Source: Alteromonas_E sp965248545 (GTDB taxonomy: Bacteria > Pseudomonadota > Gammaproteobacteria > Enterobacterales > Alteromonadaceae). Taken from it: a stretch of 64,000 bases of DNA. This document shows positions 28,329 to 37,659 of the stretch, one piece after another; positions within the stretch are counted from its first letter, which is position 1, and every line of letters begins with the position of its first letter. Under the pieces are notes generated by a model. The model searched no databases and was not told where the DNA came from. It saw nothing but the letters and a program-made list of their open reading frames with translations. The stretch is taken from the NCBI GenBank assembly GCA_965248545.1, contig OZ252110.1:1984001-2048000 (forward strand). Reading direction: 5' to 3'. A program made the translations under genes and the position numbers.

Positions 28329-28937
28329 TCAATTTGGCGAGGTTTGCTTTACCCCGTATACAACCAATGCAAAGGCCCCTGGTTGTTTGTCAGCTAACAT
28401 AAAGCCTAGCTGGTTAACGTCGGTAAAGGATAAGGGCGGAGCGTTACTGACTATTCTTCCTCGCCAGCGTGGTTCAAAGGCGTCCAAGGGAAAAGAGAAT
28501 ATCTGTTCTACATTATTTTGGGTAGTGAATTCAGTGACATAAGCGATACCGTCGAATGCCAGGCTAGAGCGTAATCTGAACTGATAACGTCGTCCGTCGC
28601 CTTTCACTTTGATTTGTAGCGGTTGCTCGTTTGACCAAAGCGGCTGCGCTTCGAAGCGCCGAATTGAGGCAAACCCGCCGTTGTTTTGCAAGGACAACTG
28701 ACCGAAAAAATGCAGGCGACCTTGCTCAACGTATGCGCTGGCAGTAGAGCGACCGCCCATCACTGTATCGTTAATAATTCGCCACCGCGCGCCTTCTTCA
28801 GGCGAAGCAAAGTCAATATGACTAGCGCTCGGGCTAATGTCAGTGTTAATTGTACTATCTCCAGCTAGTGCGCACGGAAAAGTAAGGGAGCCTAATAAGA
28901 GAATAAGCATTCCTATATTTTTTCCGCGCTGAAACAT
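28329..28937 (-). CDS. CIA30 family protein, exported
   Basis: A 202-residue protein with a signal peptide (near ALA-GD) and a CIA30-like jelly-roll domain: WRIINDTVMGGRSTA, LHFFGQLSLQNNGGFASIRR and LGFMLADKQPGAF. In eukaryotes the name comes from complex I assembly, but bacterial exported members have no assigned role and resemble carbohydrate-binding folds. It converges on pdeM with 13 bp between the stops. Confidence 0.85.
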   Translation of the reverse strand: MFQRGKNIGMLILLLGSLTFPCALAGDSTINTDISPSASHIDFASPEEGARWRIINDTVMGGRSTASAYVEQGRLHFFGQLSLQNNGGFASIRRFEAQPLWSNEQPLQIKVKGDGRRYQFRLRSSLAFDGIAYVTEFTTQNNVEQIFSFPLDAFEPRWRGRIVSNAPPLSFTDVNQLGFMLADKQPGAFALVVYGVKQTSPN

Positions 28938-29035
28938 CTTATTGTATCCACCAAGTTTAACGGACGTATAATGACTATCCCTTGTATGTAATTGTGACGA
29001 AGACCGATCATTTTTCCGTTAGGGAATGGAGCTAA

Positions 29036-29563
29036 GTGAAACCGATGGAAATTATTAAGCCCTGTGCCTCATTTGAAGCCAGTTATTATGGCTATATTAG
29101 TGAATTGGGTGACCAAGAGCGCTATCCATTTGTAATGGATCTACCTCATCAACCGTTTGCAGCATTGTTACGCAGGCTGAATGAAATAGAAGCTGGTATT
29201 TCGTTGCCGAACGGCGCTGTCGCTAATCAAACCTATTGGTTGGTAAAAGGCGAGCAGCTTATTGGCGTGTCAAACTTGCGCCCTGTCCTCTCTGAGGCGA
29301 TTGCGCATGTCGGTGGGCATATCGGGTTGGGAATACGCCCGAGTTACCGCGGTCAAGGGCTGAGTATCGTGCTGCTGAACGCCACATTGGAGCAGGCAAA
29401 AGAGCAGGGAATGAAGTCCGTTTCCGTCCATTGTCACGTGGACAACCAGCCTTCAAATGCAATGATAAGCGCGTGTGGTGGCCGCTTGGATTCAGTTGTG
29501 CAAAGCGGTGGAATGCATATCAATCGGTATCACATCGAGCTAGATCAATCTTCCTTTAGGTAA
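29036..29563 (+). CDS. GNAT family N-acetyltransferase
   Basis: A 175-residue acetyltransferase with IGLGIRPSYRGQGLSIVLL as the acetyl-CoA-binding motif and VHCHVDNQPSNAMISACGG as the B region. The translation start is the GTG at 29036, behind AGGGA and GGAG; an ATG three codons later is possible. It resembles YjdJ/ribosomal-type acetyltransferases acting on small molecules, but no substrate can be named. Confidence 0.85.
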   Translation: MKPMEIIKPCASFEASYYGYISELGDQERYPFVMDLPHQPFAALLRRLNEIEAGISLPNGAVANQTYWLVKGEQLIGVSNLRPVLSEAIAHVGGHIGLGIRPSYRGQGLSIVLLNATLEQAKEQGMKSVSVHCHVDNQPSNAMISACGGRLDSVVQSGGMHINRYHIELDQSSFR

Positions 29564-29617
29564 ACTCGAAAAATTCGAGTTATCGCATACACTCAAAGGA
29601 GACATGAGGAATGCGAT

Positions 29618-31258
29618 ATGATTGCTTGGTTACGTCAACTTTCAATTCAACAACGCTTGTGGGTCAATGTGGGGGTTGTTGTTACAGGATTTATCTTGTT
29701 GTCATGGACGGCGTTAAGTCAATTACATACGAGTTTGCTCGCGCAAAAATACGAGAAAAACCGACAAGTCGTTAACGTCGCCTTTAGTGTCATTGAGCAC
29801 TATCACCGAAAAGTTGCGAGTGATGAGCTCACAGAAGATGCAGCAATGCAGGCTGCAAAAGACGCGATTAAGGCATTGCGCTATGAAGGACAAAATTACT
29901 TCTGGCTGCAAGACGACGAGCCGCGCATGATCATGCATCCGTTTAAACCAAGCTTGGACGGTAACTCTCTGGTCAATACCACAGATGACAATGGCAAACG
30001 ATTCTTCACCGAAATGGCGCAGCTTGTAGCGACCCAAGGTGATGGATTTGTCCCCTATGTTTGGCCGAAACCCAACGAAACCGAGGCAACGGAAAAAATT
30101 TCCTACGTGAAGCGTTTTGGGCCATGGGGTTGGACGATTGGGTCGGGTATCTACATCGATCAAGTCCAAGAAGTGTATGCACAAATGCGCAACAAAGTTC
30201 TCTTTGGCGTAATCGTCATTGCGTTCATCATTGTCGCGATTAGCATTCTTCTGGGTAAAAGCATTACCGAGCCGATCACACAAACGGCTGATCGCATGAA
30301 AGACGTCTCGCAAGGAGAAGGAGATTTAACTCAGCGTCTGCCTGAACAAGGTCAGGATGAAGTTTCGCGTTTGGCACGCCATTTCAATGCGTTTTTACAG
30401 ACCATGCAAGACTCTCTGCGCCAAGTGGCAGATACCTCTACGCAGGTGCAAACGCAGGCTAACCGTATTGCTGAAGCAAGCTGTGAATCCCAAAGTGGTA
30501 GTCAAAGGCAATGTGATGCCACGACATCAGTGGCAGCGGCGATGGAGCAAATGACAACCAGTATCAAAGAATCCGCTGATAATGCATCTTCCGCGGATGA
30601 GCAGTCTAACCAAGCACGGGTTACCACTGACAGCAGTAAACAGCTGTTGGGAATCACTATTAGCGACATCGACACATTGACCAACAATATCAACAATGCC
30701 AGCGACGTCATTTCAAATGTTGCCAAGGAAAGCGACAATATTGGTTCAGTGCTAGATGTGATTCGCTCGATTGCGGAGCAAACCAATTTATTGGCGTTGA
30801 ATGCGGCTATAGAAGCTGCTCGTGCAGGCGAACAGGGGCGTGGTTTTGCGGTTGTTGCTGATGAAGTTAGGACGCTAGCGAGCCGCACAGGTCAGAGTAC
30901 TGAAGAAATTCAAACCATGATCGAGGCACTTCAGAAAGGCGCGAGTAAAGCGGTAGAAGCGATCTCCGAGAGCCAGTCAATTTCTGAGCACACGAAAGAG
31001 CAGGCTGCGAAGGCTGGAGAATCGCTGGACGAGGTCGACCAGCGTATTTTAGCTGCTTCACAAATGAACAGTCTGATTTCAACCGGCACAGTTCACCAAG
31101 CCAATGCAATTGATGAGGTAAACTCGCGCTTAGATGAGCTTACCAGTATGGCCAACAGCGCTAATCATACTGCTGACCAACTGGCCGAGGCTGGCACAAG
31201 CTTGAAACAAAGCAGTGAACAACTGACCGCGATAGTGAGTCGTTTCAAACTCTCTTAA
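29618..31258 (+). CDS. Methyl-accepting chemotaxis protein with single Cache domain
   Basis: A 546-residue chemoreceptor. TM1 lies at about residues 13-33, then a periplasmic sCache_2 domain (YFWLQDDEPRMIMHP, GWTIGSGIYIDQV), TM2 at about 190-212, a HAMP linker (ITEPITQTADRMKDVSQGEG) and a cytoplasmic coiled coil with the hairpin tip EQTNLLALNAAIEAARAGEQ. No C-terminal NWETF-type pentapeptide is present. sCache_2 receptors often sense small carboxylates, but the ligand is unknown. No other chemotaxis gene is adjacent. Confidence 0.92.
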   Translation: MIAWLRQLSIQQRLWVNVGVVVTGFILLSWTALSQLHTSLLAQKYEKNRQVVNVAFSVIEHYHRKVASDELTEDAAMQAAKDAIKALRYEGQNYFWLQDDEPRMIMHPFKPSLDGNSLVNTTDDNGKRFFTEMAQLVATQGDGFVPYVWPKPNETEATEKISYVKRFGPWGWTIGSGIYIDQVQEVYAQMRNKVLFGVIVIAFIIVAISILLGKSITEPITQTADRMKDVSQGEGDLTQRLPEQGQDEVSRLARHFNAFLQTMQDSLRQVADTSTQVQTQANRIAEASCESQSGSQRQCDATTSVAAAMEQMTTSIKESADNASSADEQSNQARVTTDSSKQLLGITISDIDTLTNNINNASDVISNVAKESDNIGSVLDVIRSIAEQTNLLALNAAIEAARAGEQGRGFAVVADEVRTLASRTGQSTEEIQTMIEALQKGASKAVEAISESQSISEHTKEQAAKAGESLDEVDQRILAASQMNSLISTGTVHQANAIDEVNSRLDELTSMANSANHTADQLAEAGTSLKQSSEQLTAIVSRFKLS

Positions 31259-31261
31259 AAG

Positions 31262-32173
31262 TTAGTCGCGCCAACGTTTAGTGATGTCGTGATAGTCGTC
31301 GATACGGCGATCGCGGAAATACGGCCAAATGCGTTTTACTGCTTCTGTTCTCGTCATGTCAATGTCAGCCATAAGGACTTGCTCGTCGTTGACACTGGCC
31401 AGTGCCATTATTTCGCCTTGTGGTCCAGCAATAAAGCTCTGTCCCCAAAACTGAATGCCAAGTGTCGCATCGTCACTACTGGCGTCAGGGGAGGCTTCAT
31501 ATCCGGTTCGATTGGCAACGACAACGGGTAACGAGTTGGCGACAGCATGACCTCGTTGGATGGTTTGCCATGCGTCGTGTTGTCTGCGTTGTTCTGCTTC
31601 ATCATCATTTAAATCCCAGCCAATTGCGGTGGGATAAAACAACACATCAGCGCCAGCCATGGCCATCAAACGCGCGGCTTCAGGATACCACTGATCCCAA
31701 CACACTAGGACGCCCAACTTACCTATCGAGGTTTCGATTGGCGTAAACCCCATGTCGCCAGGCGTAAAGTAAAATTTCTCATAGAAACCGGGATCATCGG
31801 GTATATGCATTTTACGGTACTTGCCTGCAATCTCTGCACTTCGATCAAATACCACTGCGGTATTGTGGTACAAGCCAGATGAGCGTTTCTCAAATAGCGA
31901 GGTGATTAAGACTAGCCCTAATTCAGCCGCTAGGGCACCAAAATAGTCTGTCGCAGGCCCCGGAATTGGTTCCGCCAAATCAAATACGTCTGTGTCTTCG
32001 GTTTGGCAGAAATATTGTGTGCTGTGCAGTTCTTGAAGCAAAACACACTCACAGCCTTCAGCAGCTAGCGCCCTAACCTTTTCCGCCGTCGCTTGCCAAT
32101 TAGTCGTTTTGTCATTTGTCGCTATGGCCTGCTGTACAAGGCCCACTCTTAGCTGAGTTGGTTTAGTTGACAT
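31262..32173 (-). CDS. aguB: N-carbamoylputrescine amidase
   Basis: A 303-residue nitrilase-superfamily enzyme. The Glu-Lys-Cys triad is visible as E48 (LLQELH), K121 (GKYRKMHIPDDPGFYEK) and C158 (LVCWDQWYPEA). These flanking motifs are characteristic of AguB, which hydrolyses N-carbamoylputrescine to putrescine, CO2 and ammonia. It overlaps the end of aguA by 11 bp, giving a two-gene putrescine operon from agmatine. Confidence 0.93.
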   Translation of the reverse strand: MSTKPTQLRVGLVQQAIATNDKTTNWQATAEKVRALAAEGCECVLLQELHSTQYFCQTEDTDVFDLAEPIPGPATDYFGALAAELGLVLITSLFEKRSSGLYHNTAVVFDRSAEIAGKYRKMHIPDDPGFYEKFYFTPGDMGFTPIETSIGKLGVLVCWDQWYPEAARLMAMAGADVLFYPTAIGWDLNDDEAEQRRQHDAWQTIQRGHAVANSLPVVVANRTGYEASPDASSDDATLGIQFWGQSFIAGPQGEIMALASVNDEQVLMADIDMTRTEAVKRIWPYFRDRRIDDYHDITKRWRD

Positions 32174-33212
32174 ATTCGGTTACTCCGTTGGCAAAAAGTG
32201 CCACTATCTCGGGCTTCAGTGTGTTGCTGGGTACCTGCATAGTTAGGCAGTGAAGGCTGCCGTATTGCTTAACAATGGTAGAACAATCGATAGGCACAAC
32301 GCGGTGATTAGGGTATGCCGTTTGTATAACGGACAGCGCTTGTTGGTCCTCAACGTGCTGATACGTGGGACACAATATAGCATCGTTGCAAATCAGAAAG
32401 TTTGCGTATGATGCGGGTAAACGGGTGCTTCCATCTGTTATATTGGGCAATGGTAACTCAAAGATCTTGTGGTGGGGCAACGTTTTACGGCATTCGTCGA
32501 CCAACGCGCTGAGCCCTTTATAATGCGAGTCTTGCGGCTGATTATAGGCACTTTGGATAACCAGTCCTTGTTCTTGTGTGAATCTCACCAGCGTATCGAT
32601 ATGGCCATCGGTATCGTCGCCTTCTAAATGACCATTTTCAAAAATGAGTATGTCTTTTGCACCGAGCGTTTCACTGAACAGAGCATGATATTGTTGCGCT
32701 GACATGCTGCCATTTCGTTCAGGGTTAGACAAACAAAGCGATGTGGATAGCAAGCACCCGTTAGCGTCGATTTCGAGAGCACCACCTTCACATACCGTGT
32801 CATATGAAATGAGCGGCTGCTGGCACAATGCCGCGAGTGCGTTTGCATTTATCTGATTATCAAGCGACGCATCAAACTTGTTGCCCCAGCCATTAAACAC
32901 AAATTCAATCGGATAGCGGATGGAATCCTTTTCAACTGTCAAAAAAGCATAATCACGTGCCCAGGTGTCATTGAAGTCTGCTTTCACCAATAGAACCCTC
33001 GCACCAACGGGTAATAGCGAGGTGATCTGGCTGATATCTGCTTCAACGTAAAGCAGTATGACGGCCGCATTAGCTTCGTTGATTGCGTTGATCAGATTGA
33101 TATAGGTTTGGCGGACAGCCTTCAACCAAGGCGCCCAATCTGTATCCTCATGTGGCCATGCCAGTATCACGGCATCGAGTGCTACCCACTCTGGCAGTAA
33201 CTGTTGTTTCAA
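32163..33212 (-). CDS. aguA: Agmatine deiminase
   Basis: A 349-residue guanidino-group-modifying enzyme converting agmatine to N-carbamoylputrescine. Family motifs are WARDYAFL, CEGGALEIDANG, HLEGDDTDGHIDTLVRF and the C-terminal nucleophile C322 in GSLHCLTMQ. The start is a TTG at 33212 with AGG eight bases upstream; no nearby ATG gives a full N-terminus. It is the first gene of the aguA-aguB operon. Confidence 0.92.
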   Translation of the reverse strand: MKQQLLPEWVALDAVILAWPHEDTDWAPWLKAVRQTYINLINAINEANAAVILLYVEADISQITSLLPVGARVLLVKADFNDTWARDYAFLTVEKDSIRYPIEFVFNGWGNKFDASLDNQINANALAALCQQPLISYDTVCEGGALEIDANGCLLSTSLCLSNPERNGSMSAQQYHALFSETLGAKDILIFENGHLEGDDTDGHIDTLVRFTQEQGLVIQSAYNQPQDSHYKGLSALVDECRKTLPHHKIFELPLPNITDGSTRLPASYANFLICNDAILCPTYQHVEDQQALSVIQTAYPNHRVVPIDCSTIVKQYGSLHCLTMQVPSNTLKPEIVALFANGVTEYVN

Positions 33213-33259
33213 CGCGTCAACCTGTAGAAAAAATTAAATAATTTCACTGTTGGCAGAGT

Positions 33260-33967
33260 TTACTTCAAATGGCGTCCACCATCGAGATGTAAGGTTTGTC
33301 CTGTTACAAATTGGCTATTCAGCAGATATTCTACGGCCAGAGCAGCCTCGCTTGGACCCGGGCATATCTCGAGCACAGATTTTTTTAACGCACGTGCCCG
33401 GTATTCTTCACTATCGTGTTCGTTAAACATCAGTAACGCTGGGGCAATACTATTTACTTTAACATCGGGCGCGAGTTTAGCTGCGAAGGATAACGTCAGG
33501 TTGTGAAGTGCCGCTTTACTCGCAGCATACGCTATGTGTTTTTTACTTCCTTTTACTTGCACATAATCTGTCATGTGAATGATATCGGTAACGTCACTCG
33601 ATGCACCCAGCAATGGTTCCAGGGCTAGATTGAGTTGATAGGGCGCAGATGCGTGTACTTGCATCATCTTGTTTAGTAATTCGGCGGGCTGAATGTCGGA
33701 CGATTCTTGGTCCCAATCTGACGCGTTGTGCACTATTGCACGTAAAGAATCTGTTCTTGCTTTGATGTCTGCAATAGCCTTCTCAATTCCGTTTTGGTCC
33801 GAAAAGTCAGCGTGCATCACCTGTGCGCCCGATGCGATTAATTCATCGAGAGCAGGTTTTTTACTTCGATATGTTATAATCACTTCATATTGCTGGTCTA
33901 TTAAGTGCTTAGCGATCGCCAAACCGAGGCGCTGTGCACCACCAGTAATTAAAATGGGTGAGTTCAA
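33260..33967 (-). CDS. folM: Dihydromonapterin reductase, SDR family
   Basis: A 235-residue short-chain dehydrogenase that closely resembles E. coli FolM: PILITGGAQRLGLAIAKHLI, ITYRSKKPALDELIASGAQ and LRAIVHNASDWDQE. The SDR catalytic Tyr and Lys are in IAYAASKAALHNL. FolM makes tetrahydromonapterin and can reduce dihydrofolate. The start is a TTG at 33967 with AAGGA seven bases upstream. It is divergent from folE, whose product starts the same pterin pathway, which supports the assignment. Confidence 0.9.
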   Translation of the reverse strand: MNSPILITGGAQRLGLAIAKHLIDQQYEVIITYRSKKPALDELIASGAQVMHADFSDQNGIEKAIADIKARTDSLRAIVHNASDWDQESSDIQPAELLNKMMQVHASAPYQLNLALEPLLGASSDVTDIIHMTDYVQVKGSKKHIAYAASKAALHNLTLSFAAKLAPDVKVNSIAPALLMFNEHDSEEYRARALKKSVLEICPGPSEAALAVEYLLNSQFVTGQTLHLDGGRHLK

Positions 33968-34093
33968 GATAGAATCCTTTGTGACGTAAATTGTGATAAT
34001 ACGAAGTTACGGGCGGAATGGTGGCATTGGATTTTTTTGCGGTCAACTAATCCTAATCAAAGAGTTACGCCGTATAAGTGACTCAGAAGCTTG

Positions 34094-34789
34094 ATGGAAG
34101 AAGGTATGTTATCTAACGAAGCAGTGGTCGTGCGTGATGCATTGGAGCCAAGAATTTCCCAGGAGGCGCTACTAGTACGCCAAGCCCTGGAAGCCAAAGG
34201 ATTGGAAACGCCGATGATGGCAAATCGTTTAACTGACGAGCAAAAACGCGAAAAAATTCGCGTTGCCATGCAGTCTGTCATGGAAACACTTGGGCTAGAT
34301 TTGCGCGATGACAGTCTGTGCGATACGCCAAACAGAATCGCCAAAATGTATGTAGACGAGATTTTCGCTGGCTTGGATTACACAAAGTTTCCGAAGATCA
34401 CCCAAATCGAAAACAAGATGCAAATCGATCAACCCGTGCAAGTAACAGACATTAGCCTGACAAGCACATGTGAGCACCATTTCGTCACGATCGATGGTAC
34501 CGCTAATGTATCGTATATCCCCAAAGGCACGGTGATTGGATTGTCAAAAATCAATCGACTGGTCAGCTTTTTCGCCCAGCGACCACAGGTGCAAGAACGC
34601 CTCACGCAGCAAGTAATGGTTGCGATCCAAGCGTTAACCGGAACTGAGGATGTTGCAGTGAGCATCAATGCGACACACTATTGCGTGAAAGCGCGCGGTA
34701 TTCGCGACAGCAACTCATACACTAAAACGTCAGCGCTGGGTGGTGCTTTCTTAACGGATCGATCATTGCGCGACGACTTTTATCGCTAA
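34094..34789 (+). CDS. folE: GTP cyclohydrolase I
   Basis: A 231-residue enzyme converting GTP to dihydroneopterin triphosphate. The zinc and catalytic motifs are TSTCEHHF and HYCVKARGI; IGLSKINRLV and FFAQRPQVQERLTQQ match E. coli FolE almost exactly. The N-terminus is longer than in E. coli and contains two consecutive 15-residue segments of similar sequence (SNEAVVVRDALE and SQEALLVRQALE). The start is uncertain: ATG at 34094 or 34106, both with poor spacing. Confidence 0.93.
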   Translation: MEEGMLSNEAVVVRDALEPRISQEALLVRQALEAKGLETPMMANRLTDEQKREKIRVAMQSVMETLGLDLRDDSLCDTPNRIAKMYVDEIFAGLDYTKFPKITQIENKMQIDQPVQVTDISLTSTCEHHFVTIDGTANVSYIPKGTVIGLSKINRLVSFFAQRPQVQERLTQQVMVAIQALTGTEDVAVSINATHYCVKARGIRDSNSYTKTSALGGAFLTDRSLRDDFYR

Positions 34790-34809
34790 TTTAGAACGAT
34801 GAGCTCGGT

Positions 34810-35022
34810 TCAACAGCTGGGCTCTTCTTTGCTGCTGGCAATGATGTTGAGGGTATCGCTGATGCCGTCGGCCACAACAACTTCAAGTTTATGGTTGCAG
34901 GCCCCACATGATACTTCGTGCTCTCGATACTTCTCTATCAAAAGTTGAGGTTGGATCCGGTTTACATGACCACAATCTGGGCAAATAAACTCCGCGATTC
35001 GAACACGTTTAACAACACTCAT
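34810..35022 (-). CDS. Small zinc-ribbon-like protein, function unknown
   Basis: A 70-residue protein with two CxxC pairs, CPDCGH (residues 14-17) and CGACNH (39-42), spaced like a zinc ribbon. AAGGAG lies seven bases before the ATG, so it is a real gene despite its size. I do not recognise a named family. It lies between folE (convergent) and the VOC gene; the gap to the latter's stop is about 90 bp downstream. Confidence 0.7.
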   Translation of the reverse strand: MSVVKRVRIAEFICPDCGHVNRIQPQLLIEKYREHEVSCGACNHKLEVVVADGISDTLNIIASSKEEPSC

Positions 35023-35110
35023 ACTGCACTCCTTAGCATTTCCTATGCTTAACTAACGTCCTTTTACAGGAGTATAGATCAATTATCCGGCATTGCTGTT
35101 GGCAGAGGGG

Positions 35111-35506
35111 CTATTGCTCGTATAGCTCTAGCGGCAGACCGTCGGGATCGGCAAAAAAGGTAAACCGTCGCTCGGTATAGGGATCAACTCGCACCGGTTC
35201 GGTCTCGATACCGGCTTGATTTAAACGAATGATACTTGCATCGATATCTAATACTGAAAATGCTAGGTGTCGCAAACCTTGTGCCTCTGGCCTAGAGGGT
35301 CTGGGCGGTGGATTAGGAAATGAGAATAATTCGATTTGGCCCCCGCCAGGGATAGCCAAATCAAGCTTATAACTGTCTCGCTCCGCCCGATAGTGTTCAG
35401 CAATTATCGGCAAACCCAATAGTTCGGCGTAAAACCGCTTCGAGCGTGAGAAATCTGAACAGATTATGGCAATGTGATGAAACCCGTCAACAATAGCAGC
35501 ACTCAC
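35111..35506 (-). CDS. VOC family protein, glyoxalase-like (YaeR type)
   Basis: A 131-residue single-module vicinal oxygen chelate protein. FHHIAIICSDFSRSKRFY, GQIELFSFPNP, GLRHLAFSV and PDGLPLELYE place metal-ligand candidates His and Glu as in the YaeR / GloA2 group. Activity is not known for this group. It starts six bases after the amylase stop and is likely the last gene of an AKR-amylase-VOC unit. Confidence 0.88.
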   Translation of the reverse strand: MSAAIVDGFHHIAIICSDFSRSKRFYAELLGLPIIAEHYRAERDSYKLDLAIPGGGQIELFSFPNPPPRPSRPEAQGLRHLAFSVLDIDASIIRLNQAGIETEPVRVDPYTERRFTFFADPDGLPLELYEQ

Positions 35507-35512
35507 AAAATG

Positions 35513-37639
35513 CTACTCCATATTGTCGAAAAGGCTTTGCGCCAATGGGGCACGAGTTACTACTTTTTGCCCAGCTTGATTGTCCGCCACAACTTCGATT
35601 TCGGAAAACCCTGCAAAAGAACGCGTCGGCAAAATTGCTTGATATGGTAGGGTATGGTCAACCGCGAGCAAAGCCTTATCACCTGAGGCTGTCACACCAT
35701 AAGTCGATACCGCTAACTTAGGCAAATCTGTTGCGGTATCTACAGCAACATCATAGGCGAACTTGATACGTTGATTATCAAAGCGTTGACTAACGACATT
35801 AATCGCAGTCGGGGTAGTCGCTTTGATCGGATTTGCGGTGCGGTACAGGGCATAAGATAGTGGCTGCAGAGTCGCTTTGATCTGTGTCTTTGTTTGTTCA
35901 AACTCGTCAGCGGCAACAACTGCTTGATAGTCACCATGAGCTGACAGACTGACGCTAATCGCCTGAGTGTTTGGATTAAAGATCGCCAAATATTCTTCAG
36001 AAGCCCCATGGGTATAGCGTGAGAAGGCTAGCACTCGGTTTGAATCAACAGTGTTATCGGCGACTTTGACTTGGCGGCGTTGTTGATGTCCGTAGCGCAA
36101 TACGTCATGCGCTAATCTTAGTTTTGATAGTTCAGCAAACCCTTTATACAACGGGTGGTTTTGATCAAAGTTTTCATCGGCTGTCGTTGCGGTAGTGCCG
36201 ATCAGGGTATTGTCGTTGTAACTTTCCACTTGCGAGGCAAACATATTTTCCCGCGCGTCGACATCTCCAGCGTCACCAGTGAAACCCTGTTCGTCGCCAT
36301 AATAGACTACCGGTATACCACGTGATAAATACATGAATGCGTGGGCAAGCAGATTTCGTTTCACTAACTCGCTGTCGTCGGCATTGGGCTGAGCATTTTG
36401 CAAGAACATGCCCGCACGGCCCATGTCGTGATTGCCTAAGAAGTTCATCAATAACGTGGCATCACTGTCTGCATCGTTGTAGTAATCATCGTTTTGAATC
36501 AGTCGGTCAATACTGTCAGACGCTTTGTCGTGGAAGAAAAAGTCTGCGGTTGCGTATTGCAGACCAAAATCTAGCACTGAAGGCATCTGACCAAGTGTCG
36601 TATAGCGGCTAAGCACAGCAGGATTGCCGTCATATACTTCGCCAAAAACATGAAAATGTTCGATACCTTCTGATTTTGCATGCGCCATTATTGCTGGCGA
36701 GAATGCTTCCCAAAAAGATAGATCGACGTGCTTCACGGTGTCGATTCTGAAACCATCTGGCTTGAATTCTGAAATGATGTCCTTGTATATGTCTATCATG
36801 CCTTGCACAACGAAAGGGTCTGAGGTTTTGAGGTCATCTAAACCGACGAAATCGCCGTTAAGAGCACTCTCTCCTTGCCAAAAACTGTCGCCTTGGTTGT
36901 GATAATATTTAGGGTCGTTTAGCCACGCTGGGGTCTTCAGGTTTTCCTGGCCCACAGGGATAAAGGTTGTGTAGGTATCACCCGCTGCGACTTGCTCGAG
37001 GCTTTTATATTCACAACCGTTTAGGCCTTGTTTAAAACTGCCATCCGGATTGTGGCACTCCTCATAACGAATAACGTCTGCGGTATGATTTGTGATGATA
37101 TCAAAAAAGATCTTCATCCCGCGGGCATGGGCAGCGTCGATCAGGCTGCGTAAATCATCATTGCTCCCAAAGTGCGGATCGATTTGAGTGAAGTCCAAAA
37201 TCCAGTATCCGTGATGACCAAAACCAGTATTTTGAATCGCTTGGTTGCGAAGTATGGGCGTCATCCAAATGGCCGTGATGCCTAAGTTTTGCAGGTAATC
37301 CAGTTTCGCTTCGATGCCCTGCATATCCCCACCGTGAAACGCCCATTTTGAGGTCACATCTAGACCACCTTGAGACTCTGCGAGTGTTTTAGAGCCATTA
37401 TCATTATCAGGATTGGCATTGTTGAACCTGTCTGGCAGGACAAAATAAAATACGTCATCGCGCACGTCACGCACATGAAGATTAGCTGATGTAGTGGAGT
37501 CATCTTTGGCACTTGTACTCGCGACGGTTTGCTCAGGAGCAACGCTAGACTTCGCCTGTTCTGAACTATTGGGTTGGCAGGCGAATAATAAGCCAGCAGC
37601 GATCAATGTCATCGTCGTTTGGGGCAATAATCTGGTCAT
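35513..37639 (-). CDS. GH13 alpha-amylase family lipoprotein
   Basis: A 708-residue glycoside hydrolase with lipobox LFAC (lipidated C21). The (beta/alpha)8 barrel shows DVFYFVLPDRFNN, FDIITNH, FRID with nucleophile D300, FGEVYDG with acid/base E334 and LGNHD with D405. A beta-sandwich domain follows from about residue 550. It probably cuts alpha-1,4-glucans such as starch or glycogen at the periplasmic or cell-surface side of the envelope. The aldo/keto reductase gene is 20 bp upstream on the same strand and the VOC gene six bp downstream. Confidence 0.92.
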   Translation of the reverse strand: MTRLLPQTTMTLIAAGLLFACQPNSSEQAKSSVAPEQTVASTSAKDDSTTSANLHVRDVRDDVFYFVLPDRFNNANPDNDNGSKTLAESQGGLDVTSKWAFHGGDMQGIEAKLDYLQNLGITAIWMTPILRNQAIQNTGFGHHGYWILDFTQIDPHFGSNDDLRSLIDAAHARGMKIFFDIITNHTADVIRYEECHNPDGSFKQGLNGCEYKSLEQVAAGDTYTTFIPVGQENLKTPAWLNDPKYYHNQGDSFWQGESALNGDFVGLDDLKTSDPFVVQGMIDIYKDIISEFKPDGFRIDTVKHVDLSFWEAFSPAIMAHAKSEGIEHFHVFGEVYDGNPAVLSRYTTLGQMPSVLDFGLQYATADFFFHDKASDSIDRLIQNDDYYNDADSDATLLMNFLGNHDMGRAGMFLQNAQPNADDSELVKRNLLAHAFMYLSRGIPVVYYGDEQGFTGDAGDVDARENMFASQVESYNDNTLIGTTATTADENFDQNHPLYKGFAELSKLRLAHDVLRYGHQQRRQVKVADNTVDSNRVLAFSRYTHGASEEYLAIFNPNTQAISVSLSAHGDYQAVVAADEFEQTKTQIKATLQPLSYALYRTANPIKATTPTAINVVSQRFDNQRIKFAYDVAVDTATDLPKLAVSTYGVTASGDKALLAVDHTLPYQAILPTRSFAGFSEIEVVADNQAGQKVVTRAPLAQSLFDNME

Positions 37640-37659
37640 AATGTTTTCCTAAATGCGTC

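Noticed and set aside
30480..31258. Frameshift or truncation in the chemoreceptor
   Set aside because: The signalling tip, HAMP and Cache domains are all in one frame with normal length; only the C-terminal receptor pentapeptide is absent, which is common.
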